A stretch of 64,000 nucleotides of DNA from Leptolyngbya sp. PCC 7375 (GCF_000316115.1 NZ_JH993797.1:3892486-3956485); one strand, 5' to 3'. Shown: positions 19,278-28,770, counted from the stretch's first letter. Notes: generated by a model from the sequence alone, not told the origin. Made by a program: numbers and translations.

Positions 19278-20456
19278 ATGGCTACCACATCCCAACCCAA
19301 TGCTCCTAGTTCAGGTTTTCCTCGGTGGCCATTTCTGTCGATCTCGATCATGGATCGATACATTGCTAAGGAGCTTACATTACCTTTTCTATTTGGTGTG
19401 GGAGCCTTTTCGTCAATTTTAGTATCTGTAGGGGCCCTATTCGATCTAATTCGTAGAGTCACTGAATCAGGCCTGGAAGTTGGTTTGGCCATGCAGGTTT
19501 TTGTTTTAAAGATGCCTGAATTTGTAGTGTTGGCATTTCCGATGTCGACACTGCTAGCAACCATGATGACCTACAGTCGGTTTTCTAGTGACAGCGAGCT
19601 GACCGCGTTGCGTGGCTGTGGTGTGAGTGTTCGCCGAATTATAGCACCCGCCCTAGCCCTGAGTATTCTGATCACAGGCCTGACCTTTGTGTTTAATGAG
19701 GTCATTACTCCTGCCGCTAATTATCGGGCCAAAGTAATGTTGGAGCAAGCCTTCAACTCCGAAAAGCCGCCCTTCCGGGAACGCAATATCATGTATAAGG
19801 AGTACCAAAAGGCAGCGGATGGCAGTGGTAAAGAACTAGGAAGATTATTCTACGCTCGTCGCTTCAATGGGGAAGAAATGCAGGGTTTAACCATCCTCGA
19901 TTTTTCCCAAGCTGGCCTAGAACAGGTAGTCAGTGCAGAGACTGCCACGTGGAATTTTACGGACAACGTTTGGACCTTCTTTAATGGCACCATTTATGCC
20001 ATTTCCCCAGATGGGTCCTTCGGTCATATTGTAAAGTTTGAGCAGCAAGAGCTGGCTCTACCCCGTACTCCTTTAGATTTAGCTTCTCGTGGCAAAGACG
20101 ATGATGAAATGAACATTGCCGAAACGAGGCAGCATCTTAATCAAATTGTCCGCAAGTCTGGAGACGATCGGAGAATTCGCATTTGGGAGCTACGTTTATA
20201 CCAACGGTATGCGCTGCCATTTGTCTGCATTGTATTTGGGATTGTTGGATCTGCAGTGGGTATTCGCCCCCAACGGACAGGCAAAGCAACTAGCTTCGGC
20301 ATCAGTATCGTCATTATTTTTGGCTATTATCTCTTAGGCTTTATTGCTGATGCACTTGGCAAAGTAGGTACCTTAAACCCAGTTGCCGCAGCATGGCTAC
20401 CTCCCTTCTTAGGGCTTGCCGTTGGCACTCTACTAGTGATGAGAGCATCCAAGTAA
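19278..20456 (+). CDS. LptF/LptG-family permease (YjgP/YjgQ)
   Basis: A 392-residue inner-membrane protein from the ATG at 19278; an in-frame TTG at 19218 and an ATG at 19350 (MDRYIAKEL) are other possible starts. The family pattern is clear: MDRYIAKELTLPFLFGVGAF at the N terminus, three N-terminal membrane helices, a periplasmic jellyroll-like region of about 160 residues, and three C-terminal helices (LPFVCIVFGIVGSAVGIRPQ and following). It pairs with LptB to move lipopolysaccharide. Only one LptF/G gene lies here, as in many cyanobacteria, which suggests a homodimer; that is inference. Confidence 0.92.
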   Translation: MATTSQPNAPSSGFPRWPFLSISIMDRYIAKELTLPFLFGVGAFSSILVSVGALFDLIRRVTESGLEVGLAMQVFVLKMPEFVVLAFPMSTLLATMMTYSRFSSDSELTALRGCGVSVRRIIAPALALSILITGLTFVFNEVITPAANYRAKVMLEQAFNSEKPPFRERNIMYKEYQKAADGSGKELGRLFYARRFNGEEMQGLTILDFSQAGLEQVVSAETATWNFTDNVWTFFNGTIYAISPDGSFGHIVKFEQQELALPRTPLDLASRGKDDDEMNIAETRQHLNQIVRKSGDDRRIRIWELRLYQRYALPFVCIVFGIVGSAVGIRPQRTGKATSFGISIVIIFGYYLLGFIADALGKVGTLNPVAAAWLPPFLGLAVGTLLVMRASK

Positions 20457-20968
20457 TTTCTAAGATGCCTCTGATGTCACCTTGGCCGACCATATTCACT
20501 CAAATCAGCACAAGTAAGTTAGTGAAGTGATGAATATGTGCACCAAGCTATATGGCCCCAAACATTGGGTTAGGAATGCGTCAGTATTGCCACTTGCTTG
20601 GCTCGTGATATGACTTATCTCTGACCAGGGCATGCTAGTTCCACCTTAAGAGCATTAGCTCATAGAGCTGCTAACGTTGCTGCTTACTCCAACAACACTA
20701 AGTCCACCCAGCTTGATGTTGAAAATCCAGCATAAAGTAGGTCTCGAAAACCGGTTTAGTGCTAAGGTGCCTCTCTCTAATTTCAGTTATTTATAAGGCT
20801 GAGGTGCAGACGTGCCATTTGTTACCTAAACCAACCCTAACAAGCCACGTTTTTCAGGATTGTTGGGGATTCTCAAAACATTTTGATACGGTTTGGGCAT
20901 CCTCTCATTTCGGTGGCATACCTGTACCATTGACCGCTAAATTAAGGTGATCTACTGATTTCCCACCC
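20457..20968. other. Intergenic region upstream of the SLC12-type transporter
   Basis: About 510 bp with no convincing gene. A long leader like this before a potassium/chloride-type transporter made me look for a c-di-AMP (ydaO) riboswitch, but I could not recognise its conserved core. Confidence 0.4.
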
Positions 20969-23185
20969 ATGACGTCGCGTTCCTCTGAATCGTCTGCCAA
21001 AGTTATTGACTCTAGATCTGCTGGCCTAGGCACCTTCGGTGGTGTCTTTACCCCATCTATTTTGACCATTTTGGGGGTGATCATGTACCTCCGTTTTGGC
21101 TGGGTTGTAGGCCAAATGGGATTAGTCAAAACTCTATTGATTGTTACTATTTCAACCGCAATTACATTTATTACAGGACTTTCTATTAGTGCGATCGCAA
21201 CCGATCAAGTAGTTAGAGCTGGCGGCGCATACTACATGATTAGCCGCTCCCTCGGCATTGAAACTGGCGGTGCCGTGGGCATTCCTCTTTATTTCGCTCA
21301 GGCATTTTCAGTCGCTCTCTACACCATTGGTTTTGCAGAAAGCGTAAATAGTGCCTTTCCTAACCTACCCATCACAATTACCGTGATGGCTCTAGTCACC
21401 ACTATCGCAGTTACAGCCCTAGCTCTCAAATCAGCAGATATCGCAATTAAGGCTCAGTATGTGATTATGGCAGCCATCATCCTGTCCCTAATCAGTCTAG
21501 TCTTTGGTAGCACGGTACCAACCACTGATATACCCACCTCAGAACAACCAGGTAGTGCAAGTTTTTGGGCCGTATTAGCTGTATTTTTTCCAGCAGTAAC
21601 CGGCATTATGTCTGGGGTCAATATGTCAGGTGATCTCAAAGATCCCAAAAAGTCTATTCCCATGGGCACCCTGGCAGCTGTGGGAGTCGGCTATGTAATT
21701 TATATGAGCATCCCTCTATTATTGAGCAACCGTGCTGATGCTGCCAGCCTGATTAGCGACCCCCTGATCATGCGCAAAATAGCCTTTTGGGGAGATGCCA
21801 TCCTCCTAGGGGTATGGGGTGCTACCCTATCCAGTGCCCTGGGCAGCATTTTGGGTGCACCTCGAGTTTTGCAGGCTTTAGCTCGGGACAATATTTTACC
21901 AAAACGCCTGCGCTGGCTCGGTAACGGCCATGGCCCTACTGACGAACCCAGACTGGGAACGTTGTTTACCCTGGGCGTAGTCTTAGCAGTAGTATGCATT
22001 GGAGATTTAGATGCCATTGCCCCTGTACTCACCATGTTTTTTCTAACCACCTACATGGTGCTTAACGTCGCTGCTGGCATCGAAGGATTTCTTCAAAGCC
22101 CTTCATTTCGGCCAACATTCCGCATCCCTTGGTATATTTCCATCCTTGGAGCATTAGGCTGTATTGCCATCATGTTCCTAATTAACCCGGCAGCCACAGT
22201 GGCCGCCGCTGTTATTGTACTGAGCATCTATCTGTGGTTAGAGCGACGTGAAATTCGGACAACTTGGGGAGATGTTCGACAAGGCATTTGGTTATCGCTA
22301 GTACGCGCTGGTCTGAATAACATCGCGGATAGTGCCGATCCTAAAAACTGGAGACCTCACCTACTCGTTCTCTCTGGAGCCCCCACTAAACGCTGGCACT
22401 TGATTGAGCTCGCTACAGACTTCACCCACAATCGCGGATTAATTACGCTAGCTAGCATCCTACCAACGGGTGCTCGAAATTTAAATCAACAGGAAAAGAT
22501 CAGAGGTACTATCCGTGATTACCTGGAGAAGCGGGGCATTCATGCTTTTGTCAAGCTCATTGAAGCCACAGATACATCTACTGGAGCGCAACAACTTATC
22601 GACACCTATGGCATTGGACCTTTAATCCCGAACACTGTCCTTTTAGGAGACACTGAAACCAATGATCCAGAGGCGCGCGAACGTTATTGCCAAATCATAA
22701 GCAAGTGTCACCAAGCAAAACGAAATATCGTTATCCTCAGAAATCCTCCTAGCCACATGCCCCAGTTTCCCCAACGTATTGATGTTTGGTGGGGTGGATT
22801 ACAATCGAACGGAGGACTAATGTTAATTTTGGCTTATCTGTTACGCACGGGAATTCGATGGCGGTCAGCAGATATTTATTTAAAGCTTGTTGTCTCTAAC
22901 AAAGCTGCAGCGCAAGCTGCTCAAACCAATCTAAATAAGCTCATCGAAACATTAAGCATTGGGGCTCAATCCAACATCATCGTTGCTGAAGGTCGTCCAT
23001 TTGACACTATTCTTAGAAAATCATCTGCTACAGCAGATCTAGTCCTCATGGGACTAGCAACACCAAACGACGGTTTTGAAGAATACTACACATCCTTACA
23101 GCAAAAGACCGTAGACATGCCACCAACCATTTTTGTACTCGCTGCCGAAGATCTTGCCTTCTCAGAGCTTCTACAAAAGGAATAG
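20969..23185 (+). CDS. SLC12-like (Na-K-Cl / K-Cl cotransporter family) membrane transporter
   Basis: A 738-residue protein. The first 430 residues form about 12 membrane helices of the APC fold and carry the cation-chloride cotransporter start GTFGGVFTPSILTILGVIMYL and RAGGAYYMISRSLG. The remaining 300 residues are soluble and contain the universal-stress-like pattern seen in SLC12 C-terminal domains (HLLVLSGAP, then LVLMGLATPND). It probably moves potassium and chloride with or without sodium, but residues that would settle the ions cannot be judged by eye. It is a single gene with long spacers on both sides. Confidence 0.88.
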   Translation: MTSRSSESSAKVIDSRSAGLGTFGGVFTPSILTILGVIMYLRFGWVVGQMGLVKTLLIVTISTAITFITGLSISAIATDQVVRAGGAYYMISRSLGIETGGAVGIPLYFAQAFSVALYTIGFAESVNSAFPNLPITITVMALVTTIAVTALALKSADIAIKAQYVIMAAIILSLISLVFGSTVPTTDIPTSEQPGSASFWAVLAVFFPAVTGIMSGVNMSGDLKDPKKSIPMGTLAAVGVGYVIYMSIPLLLSNRADAASLISDPLIMRKIAFWGDAILLGVWGATLSSALGSILGAPRVLQALARDNILPKRLRWLGNGHGPTDEPRLGTLFTLGVVLAVVCIGDLDAIAPVLTMFFLTTYMVLNVAAGIEGFLQSPSFRPTFRIPWYISILGALGCIAIMFLINPAATVAAAVIVLSIYLWLERREIRTTWGDVRQGIWLSLVRAGLNNIADSADPKNWRPHLLVLSGAPTKRWHLIELATDFTHNRGLITLASILPTGARNLNQQEKIRGTIRDYLEKRGIHAFVKLIEATDTSTGAQQLIDTYGIGPLIPNTVLLGDTETNDPEARERYCQIISKCHQAKRNIVILRNPPSHMPQFPQRIDVWWGGLQSNGGLMLILAYLLRTGIRWRSADIYLKLVVSNKAAAQAAQTNLNKLIETLSIGAQSNIIVAEGRPFDTILRKSSATADLVLMGLATPNDGFEEYYTSLQQKTVDMPPTIFVLAAEDLAFSELLQKE

Positions 23186-23266
23186 CTTCCTATTGAACAA
23201 GGAAGGGCATAGGGGGCAGTAGCCCCCTATCTTAAGCAGAAAAGACATCTGCCAAAACGACAAATA

Positions 23267-23449
23267 CTACTCAACCACACGTAAACGCCCTTGATTTAAG
23301 GCATCGTAAATCTGATTAATTAACATTTTGTCGTTAGCACTAATATTGTTGCCAGCAAACATTGCCATCAAAACGCTCTGATCAGCGCGTGTGATACGGC
23401 GAGTTGCAAAGATCTTGGCAACCATTTCTTCCACCGATTGAATAGCCAT
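23267..23449 (-). CDS. Small conserved cyanobacterial protein, unknown function
   Basis: A 60-residue protein from the ATG at 23449 (MAIQSVEEMVAKIFATRRIT); an upstream start at 23467 adds six residues. It is helical, with the pattern RRITRADQSVLMAMF and ISANDKMLINQIYDAL, ending in GRLRVVE. I recall similar short proteins in many cyanobacteria, without a known role. It lies alone, convergent with the transporter gene. Confidence 0.65.
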   Translation of the reverse strand: MAIQSVEEMVAKIFATRRITRADQSVLMAMFAGNNISANDKMLINQIYDALNQGRLRVVE

Positions 23450-23469
23450 AAAAAGATTCACCCACAAAT

Positions 23470-23940
23470 CCAGAGAGACAGCTTCGCACCCCAGCGACCA
23501 AGAACAGGTATAAAATAAAACACACAGTCAGTTGTTTTACATAACCCAATCTAGAGGGTCTGCTACGGACTCACATCCGTGAGATACCGTATTTCAATTA
23601 TTAGGGAAAGGGTGTCACCCCGTGAGTAATTATGCTCTCGTCACATCAATTCTTTAAACTGAGCACGATCACCGACAAAAGCACCAGGAAATATACTGAG
23701 AATTCTCAGCAGAGGCCTCTCGTCTATCTCTGTACGTAAGGTTTGACAAGACATTCAGAGTATTTTGTTGAGCATAACTCTGGAAAATATCTGCCAAACC
23801 CCCCAAAAACTTTGCTAGTTTCACCAGAAACCATCCGTGATTTCCCTTAGAAACATTTTTAGCCCAAATGCAAAGGGTTTACCAGGCCTTTATAAGCTAG
23901 TCATCCCCCTATCAGGACGCCAATCACGACCATAAATATA
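23470..23940. other. Intergenic region, no gene seen
   Basis: This gap of more than 450 bp holds no convincing ORF. Small hairpins occur near 23563-23588 (ACGGA / TCCGT) and around 23610; a short palindrome CTGAGAATTCTCAG lies near 23697. A non-coding RNA is possible but I cannot support one. Confidence 0.4.
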
Positions 23941-23946
23941 ATCTAA

Positions 23947-23974
23947 AGCCTAGGCCACGAGTGCGGCCTAGGCT
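23947..23974 (-). terminator. Hairpin downstream of rpe
   Basis: Perfect 10 bp arms AGCCTAGGCC / GGCCTAGGCT with an 8-base loop, about 110 bp after the rpe stop on its strand, followed by the weakly T-rich TTTAGATTATATTT. It is probably the rpe terminator. Confidence 0.65.
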
Positions 23975-24081
23975 ACAAACTAGAGCATCGAACTAGCGTC
24001 AACACTTTTCAATCACATCTTGCTTAGACCTTTTATGTCTCTTGTGGAGAAAAATCACCTCTTAGAGACTGCATTTTAGAT

Positions 24082-24783
24082 CTACACTGCAGCCAGTTCT
24101 GGAGTCGGACGCTTACTGTTACGAATGCTGTTAATCGCTTCAGCATAGTCTGGAGCCTTAAACACAGCAGAACCAGCTACGATAGCATTCGCTCCTGCTT
24201 CCAACACTTGCCAAGTATTATGGGCTTTCAAACCACCATCAACCTCAATCCATGGGTCCAAACCACGCTCATCACACATCTGACGGAGTTTACGAATCTT
24301 AGGTAACACTTCAGGAATAAACTTTTGCCCCCCAAATCCAGGGTTTACACTCATAATCAAGACCAGATCACATAGCTCTAAAACATACTCGATTAGGTCC
24401 AAAGGTGTAGACGGGTTCAGCACGACACCAGCTTGCTTACCTAAATTTCGAATACTGCTAAGAGTGCTATGCAAATGAGGTGAAGCATTATGCTCAGCAT
24501 GTACAGAAATAATATCTGCTCCAGCTTTAGCAAAACCTTCGATATACTTCTCAGGCTCAACAATCATCAGGTGAACATCGAGAGGCTTCGTAGTCATGGG
24601 TCGAATAGCCTCGACAATTAATGGGCCAATGGTGATATTAGGTACAAAACGACCGTCCATCACGTCTACATGAATCCAATCTGCACCAGCTTCATCTGCT
24701 GCACGAATTTCATCGCCCAAGCGACTAAAATCAGCCGATAGAATAGATGGAGAAATAACAACAGATTTTTTCGATTGTGTCAT
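24082..24783 (-). CDS. rpe: Ribulose-phosphate 3-epimerase
   Basis: A 233-residue TIM-barrel enzyme of the Calvin cycle and pentose phosphate pathway that interconverts ribulose-5-phosphate and xylulose-5-phosphate. Motifs: ISPSILSADFSRLGDE, DWIHVDVMDGRFVPNITIG (metal ligands His and Asp), LDVHLMIVEP, VLIMSVNPGFGGQ and EVDGGLKAHN. The start at 24783 (MTQSKKS) fits the usual length of about 235; the longer frame to 24819 adds 12 non-conserved residues. Confidence 0.95.
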   Translation of the reverse strand: MTQSKKSVVISPSILSADFSRLGDEIRAADEAGADWIHVDVMDGRFVPNITIGPLIVEAIRPMTTKPLDVHLMIVEPEKYIEGFAKAGADIISVHAEHNASPHLHSTLSSIRNLGKQAGVVLNPSTPLDLIEYVLELCDLVLIMSVNPGFGGQKFIPEVLPKIRKLRQMCDERGLDPWIEVDGGLKAHNTWQVLEAGANAIVAGSAVFKAPDYAEAINSIRNSKRPTPELAAV

Positions 24784-24868
24784 GGGGAACCCGCCTCTTG
24801 TAATCACCATAATGGTCACTATCGTAACAAAAACTTAGTATCAAAATCGTTACAAACTGCTTTAGCTG

Positions 24869-26569
24869 ATGCTATTCATCACCGAATGTGTATTTACGGG
24901 AGTCTTCATGGGAATTTTTCAGAAACTTTTGGTTCGGTCTTCCTCTAGCGATCGCAATGAGGTTAAACGTCTTCTACTTCCCCTGCTTCTATTTACAGGC
25001 CTTGCCAGTGGCTTGCCAGCCTTAGCCCTTTCGGTATCAGTGGGAGCAGACGGTATCGATGCTCGCCGCTTACATTTGGCTCCTTACAATCTAACCGGTA
25101 AAAAAATTGCAATTGGTCAAGTTGAGGGGGGACGCCCTGGACTTTTCGGCTTAGATAAGCTTGCGATTCCTAATAGTCCCGTCACAGTAAACCAGGTTTT
25201 ACAGCTTGATGGTTCTGCCACAGCAGATGAGTTTGTCGACAATCATGCTAATCATGTTGCCAGTGTCATGATTAGTCGAGACAAGCGATTAGTCGGTGTA
25301 GCACCCGATGCGACTTTATTTTCCGCCTCTATTGGACCCCTGGAAGGCGAAATTAGTGGCCAACCTCAAGAATGTATAACCACACAGCATATTGCCCTGC
25401 GCAATAGTAATGATGTCCGAGTCATTAATTTCAGCTTCGGCGAACCTTTAGCCACCGATCCTCGCCCTAATGCCACACTTGATGGCAATGCTCTACTGAC
25501 ACAGTGTATTGACTGGTCAAGTATTACCCACAAAACACTATATGTTATTGCTGGTAATCAGGGTGGCGGTGGCATCCCAATTCCTACCGACAATTTCAAT
25601 GGCATCAATGTCGCTTACTCAACTCAAGTAGACGGACGTTTTGTCAAAATTGACTACGCTAATGCTGGTAGTGAGCCTACATTTAGCCCTCGGGGAACGC
25701 CGACACCAGAGTCTAATGTTGGTCCCCGACGTTCGATTAATTTAGTGGCCCCTGGAGACGCCATTAGGATGTTGAACCCTAATGGCCAGGAAATTCTTAG
25801 TAGCGGTTCCAGCTTCGCAGCCCCTCACGTAGCAGCGACTGTTGCCCTCTTGCAAGAATGGGGTGATCGACAAATTCGTACAGCAAGCTGGAGCTTGGAT
25901 ACTCGTGAGCCCATGGTAATGAAAGCTGTATTGCTGAATGCTGCCGATAAATTAATGGATGAAGGGAATGGCCAAAATCTAGGCATGGGAAAAACCTTAC
26001 TGGATGAGTCAAATCTGACTTGGATCGAATCAGATGCTTATCGCGATCCACAGGTACCTCTACATAGAGAACTAGGCACTGGCCAATTAAACGCTTTCAG
26101 AGCTTACGAGCAATTTGATGCTGGTCAATGGGCCCCTGGAAATGTAACGATTAGAGGCTGGGACTACAACTCGCTACCCTTAGCTTCTGGCAACGATACT
26201 AGTCAAGAAAGCATCTACACAGACTACGTGATTGACAGTCCGCTCAGGGAGGGTAGTTACTTTGCTGCAACTCTGACATGGGAGCGTCAGGTTGCACTGG
26301 TAGATGGTAATGATAATGGCTTATATGACATCGGAGAAAGCTTTAACAGTCAGGAACTGAATAACTTAAACCTCTACTTGATGCCTGCTGACGAGGACGA
26401 TATAGACAAAAGCATTTGGTCTTCAGTCAGTGAGGTAGATAGCCTCGAGCACATCTTTTATAAAATCCCCCAGACCGGCCAGTATAAATTAAGAGTCGTT
26501 TATGAGCAACAAGCTACTTTCGAAGTCGCTCAACCTTACGCATTAGCATGGTGGGGCGCTGGTGAATAA
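24869..26569 (+). CDS. S8 (subtilisin-like) serine peptidase, secreted
   Basis: A 566-residue protein. A signal peptide lies near residues 30-55 (LLLPLLLFTGLASGLPALA), so a start later than 24869, such as the ATG at 24908 (MGIFQKLL), is plausible. The S8 core shows the His motif NHANHVASVM and the Ser motif SGSSFAAPHVAATVALLQ. The usual catalytic Asp region reads IAIGQVEGGRPG, with Glu where Asp is expected. The C-terminal 170 residues are beta-rich, possibly a P-domain-like fold. It starts divergently from rpe and is followed by a cupin gene. Proteolytic activity is uncertain because of the Asp replacement. Confidence 0.85.
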   Translation: MLFITECVFTGVFMGIFQKLLVRSSSSDRNEVKRLLLPLLLFTGLASGLPALALSVSVGADGIDARRLHLAPYNLTGKKIAIGQVEGGRPGLFGLDKLAIPNSPVTVNQVLQLDGSATADEFVDNHANHVASVMISRDKRLVGVAPDATLFSASIGPLEGEISGQPQECITTQHIALRNSNDVRVINFSFGEPLATDPRPNATLDGNALLTQCIDWSSITHKTLYVIAGNQGGGGIPIPTDNFNGINVAYSTQVDGRFVKIDYANAGSEPTFSPRGTPTPESNVGPRRSINLVAPGDAIRMLNPNGQEILSSGSSFAAPHVAATVALLQEWGDRQIRTASWSLDTREPMVMKAVLLNAADKLMDEGNGQNLGMGKTLLDESNLTWIESDAYRDPQVPLHRELGTGQLNAFRAYEQFDAGQWAPGNVTIRGWDYNSLPLASGNDTSQESIYTDYVIDSPLREGSYFAATLTWERQVALVDGNDNGLYDIGESFNSQELNNLNLYLMPADEDDIDKSIWSSVSEVDSLEHIFYKIPQTGQYKLRVVYEQQATFEVAQPYALAWWGAGE

Positions 26570-26594
26570 GCATCGACTGTCAGCAGCACACAGC

Positions 26595-26870
26595 ATGAGC
26601 AATATCCAAGTCAATCATCAGCCTGATAGAGCCGAACTGGATACAATGGGTGTTTTTTCCTGGCCTGTTTGGCAAAAAGAGGCATCAGAATTTCCATGGC
26701 ATTATGACGAGACAGAAACCTGTTACTTCTTAGAAGGAGACGTTGTCGTTACACCAGATGAAGGCGACCCCATTTCTATGGGTAAGGGTGACCTAGTCAT
26801 CTTTCCAGCCGGCATGAGTTGCAGCTGGCGCATCAACGCTACAGTTAGCAAACATTACTCGTTTGGCTAA
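26595..26870 (+). CDS. Cupin domain protein (DUF861-type)
   Basis: A 91-residue single-domain cupin from the ATG at 26595. The pattern FPWHYDETETCYFLEGDVVVTPDEG then GDLVIFPAGMSCSWRI matches cupin_3 (DUF861), as in small ureidoglycolate-type or EutQ-like cupins. A GTG at 26562 would add 11 residues and overlap the peptidase gene. The metal site would use His, Glu and a Cys-rather-than-His end; the substrate is unknown. Confidence 0.85.
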   Translation: MSNIQVNHQPDRAELDTMGVFSWPVWQKEASEFPWHYDETETCYFLEGDVVVTPDEGDPISMGKGDLVIFPAGMSCSWRINATVSKHYSFG

Positions 26871-26919
26871 TCCATCCCAAATTTTCAGCACTTGCCTGAT
26901 AAAACTAAAGCCCTTTAAA

Positions 26920-26957
26920 GATATCCCCTCGAGGTTGCGCTTCGAGGGGATATCTTT
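26920..26957 (+). terminator. Strong terminator after the cupin gene
   Basis: Perfect 12-13 bp stem GATATCCCCTCGA / TCGAGGGGATATC followed by TTTCT, 50 bp after the cupin stop. As a near-perfect palindrome it may also stop the leftward nblA transcript. Confidence 0.85.
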
Positions 26958-26977
26958 CTGAGCTTTACCATAGCGAC

Positions 26978-27145
26978 TTATGCATTTTTAAGTAGGTGTT
27001 TTACTAAATTATCTTTAACCATCATTTGACGCATAACTTCTAAAACATAGTTTTGCGCATCCTCATGGGAAAGATTACGCACTTGTTCTTTTAAAACCTG
27101 CAGTTGAAACTGCTGCTCTAACGTTAATTGACCTGGCATATCCAT
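26978..27145 (-). CDS. nblA: Phycobilisome degradation protein NblA
   Basis: A 55-residue protein, read from the ATG at 27145 behind a strong ribosome binding site (GGAGGAGTG). It begins MDMPGQLTLEQQFQLQVLKEQ and continues with the helical NblA pattern ending MRQMMVKDNLVKHLLKNA. NblA is the small adaptor that binds phycobiliproteins and brings the Clp protease to phycobilisomes during nutrient stress. Its presence shows that the host has phycobilisomes. It is usually strongly induced by nitrogen or sulfur starvation; I do not see a clear NtcA box by eye. The gene is convergent with the cupin gene across the terminator at 26920. Confidence 0.93.
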   Translation of the reverse strand: MDMPGQLTLEQQFQLQVLKEQVRNLSHEDAQNYVLEVMRQMMVKDNLVKHLLKNA

Positions 27146-27537
27146 AGGTCACTCCTCCATAAATCATTGCCGAAGACAAAGGCGCTAGCCCGTTATCATT
27201 ACAGAGATTCTAACCATGTTGCAACTAACCGTCAACCTGTCAAGCAATAAATAATCAAAGAAATATTTGTTTACAAACTTACTGTCGCTTTGGTAGTGAA
27301 ATATGCAGAAACGCCTTCTATGAGCATATTCCCTGTGTAAATTTACGCGCCTCTAATCAAACTTTTCCCATGCCTTCTCATAAAGAAACAAGCCTCTCAA
27401 AGATTACAAGAGGCCTCAATGAATATAGTCACCTTGGAATTCTCGATTTTTCTAGGCCCAGTACATGGTGTGTGGGTTAGCCACAGTCATAAAATGAAAA
27501 GCACCATATCAAGGCGACCTCAGCCGCGTATAGAAAA

Positions 27538-27616
27538 TTACACCTATAGCTTGACGCCATAGTTCACAACATCAATTATGACTGAAAGCTATGAATAGCA
27601 ACAGCTATAGGTGTAA
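27538..27616. repeat. Perfect 14 bp inverted repeat, 51 bp apart
   Basis: TTACACCTATAGCT at 27538 and its exact reverse complement at 27603. The inner sequence has further weak complementarity (CATAG / CTATG). It could be a small non-autonomous element or an RNA hairpin. Confidence 0.6.
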
Positions 27617-27626
27617 CACACTACTG

Positions 27627-27672
27627 TTGGAGCAGCCTCTCCTTTGGAGATATGCATTCAGCAGTATGCTAT
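27627..27672. repeat. Intergenic 46 bp motif, copy 2
   Basis: Shares CAGCCTCTCCTTTGGA and TTCAGCAGT with the copy at 10773-10818. It can form TCTCC-TTT-GGAGA and GCAT-ATGC small stems. Confidence 0.55.
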
Positions 27673-27821
27673 GGAATTTCCCAGCCCATCTAGTTTGAGC
27701 CAGCCTAATCATCTTGTAGATATAAATTAAGCTCAACCAGTTCACTACTATATGAGGCACTTATGCTTGAAACAGATTCAAGACAATAGTGAACGTTATC
27801 TAATTCTTAGTTATCAATAAA

Positions 27822-28394
27822 TCAAACACTGAGGGCAGTCATTTCAATACCAATATTATTAGAAATCAACTGCTCTTTACTCAAAGAAAAAGCTTCATCA
27901 CATACATTCTGAAGTTCTCTGGGTACCGGTCGAAAAAGGGATAAGACACCTGCTTGACAGCCAAGATCTTGCACTCGTTCAATAACAGGAACAAATTCTT
28001 GATCACTAGTCACTATCAAAGCATAGTCATAGTTTTTCATGGCAGCATGATAGACCATGTCTGAGACAAGATGTACGTCTACTCCCTTCTCACTATAATT
28101 CCCGCCTCCTATGGGTATTGCATATCCTAAAACCACCTTAGAAGTTTGCAATATGTCCTCACCATGCTCACTTTCAAGTGATGCTAAATGCGGCTCACAT
28201 GTATAGAAAAAAGTTCTAACTAACTGGCGACCTTCGAGAAAGATCTCTCCAAACCAATGAACCGGTTTGATAATTTTAATTTCAGATCCATTAAGGCAGT
28301 ATCGGAAGTTTGTTCCATCGATAAACACCATGGCTTTTTGAATATGAAGCGCTGGTGCACGCAATTTTATATTGCCATCGTAAGACTTATACAT
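27822..28394 (-). CDS. NYN domain protein (LabA/DUF88-like)
   Basis: A 190-residue protein from the ATG at 28394 (MYKSYDGN). It has the PIN-like NYN fold pattern: MVFIDGTNFRYCL near the start, KGVDVHLVSDMVYHA in the middle and YALIVTSDQEFVPVIERVQDLG, which supply the conserved Asp residues of a nuclease-like metal site. Cyanobacterial LabA relatives influence circadian output, but this group is large and RNA cleavage or binding is the more general expectation. It is the last complete chromosomal gene left of the tRNA hotspot. Confidence 0.85.
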   Translation of the reverse strand: MYKSYDGNIKLRAPALHIQKAMVFIDGTNFRYCLNGSEIKIIKPVHWFGEIFLEGRQLVRTFFYTCEPHLASLESEHGEDILQTSKVVLGYAIPIGGGNYSEKGVDVHLVSDMVYHAAMKNYDYALIVTSDQEFVPVIERVQDLGCQAGVLSLFRPVPRELQNVCDEAFSLSKEQLISNNIGIEMTALSV

Positions 28395-28770
28395 AACGAT
28401 GATTCCTAATAACAATCATGCCGATACTGGAGTTTATAAACCCTCTTGATCACTAGATAGATGCAATTAAGAACCCTTGTGATGTCAAATTTGATATCCT
28501 TAGCGCAAACTTGAAATTGCTTGATTATCTAAGGAGTAATTGGAGTAATTTACTACAGCGTGTGTCTAAGTTCTAAAAGTTTCAAGCCTAATGAACTCAG
28601 AGACAATCACCGTGGATACGTAGTTCCACGCTTCATCAGATGATCATTCATAAATTGGAACACCTATACAGTGCCATGGCCAACTGAAGCGATAGATGCC
28701 CCAAAAGGCATGAAAAACCTATGCTTTACCTATTGAAAAGCAAACACAAAAACTTAATCTAATAAATCAG
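28395..28770. other. Intergenic region left of the tRNA hotspot
   Basis: About 375 bp, AT-rich, no gene recognised. It carries a tandem GGAGTAATT pair near 28532 and ends at the first tRNA-Thr fragment. Confidence 0.4.

Larger units (their letters stand above)
27146..27821. other. Intergenic region with inverted repeats
   Basis: About 675 bp between nblA and the NYN gene, both leftward, with no convincing ORF. It holds a small hairpin at 27392-27414 (GCCTCT / AGAGGC), a perfect 14 bp inverted repeat (27538-27551 / 27603-27616) and one copy of the 46 bp repeated motif (27627-27672). The nblA promoter should be in the left part. Confidence 0.5.

Noticed and set aside
20457..20968. Possible c-di-AMP riboswitch before the SLC12-type gene
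   Set aside because: I could not find the conserved core elements by eye; a covariance-model search would decide.
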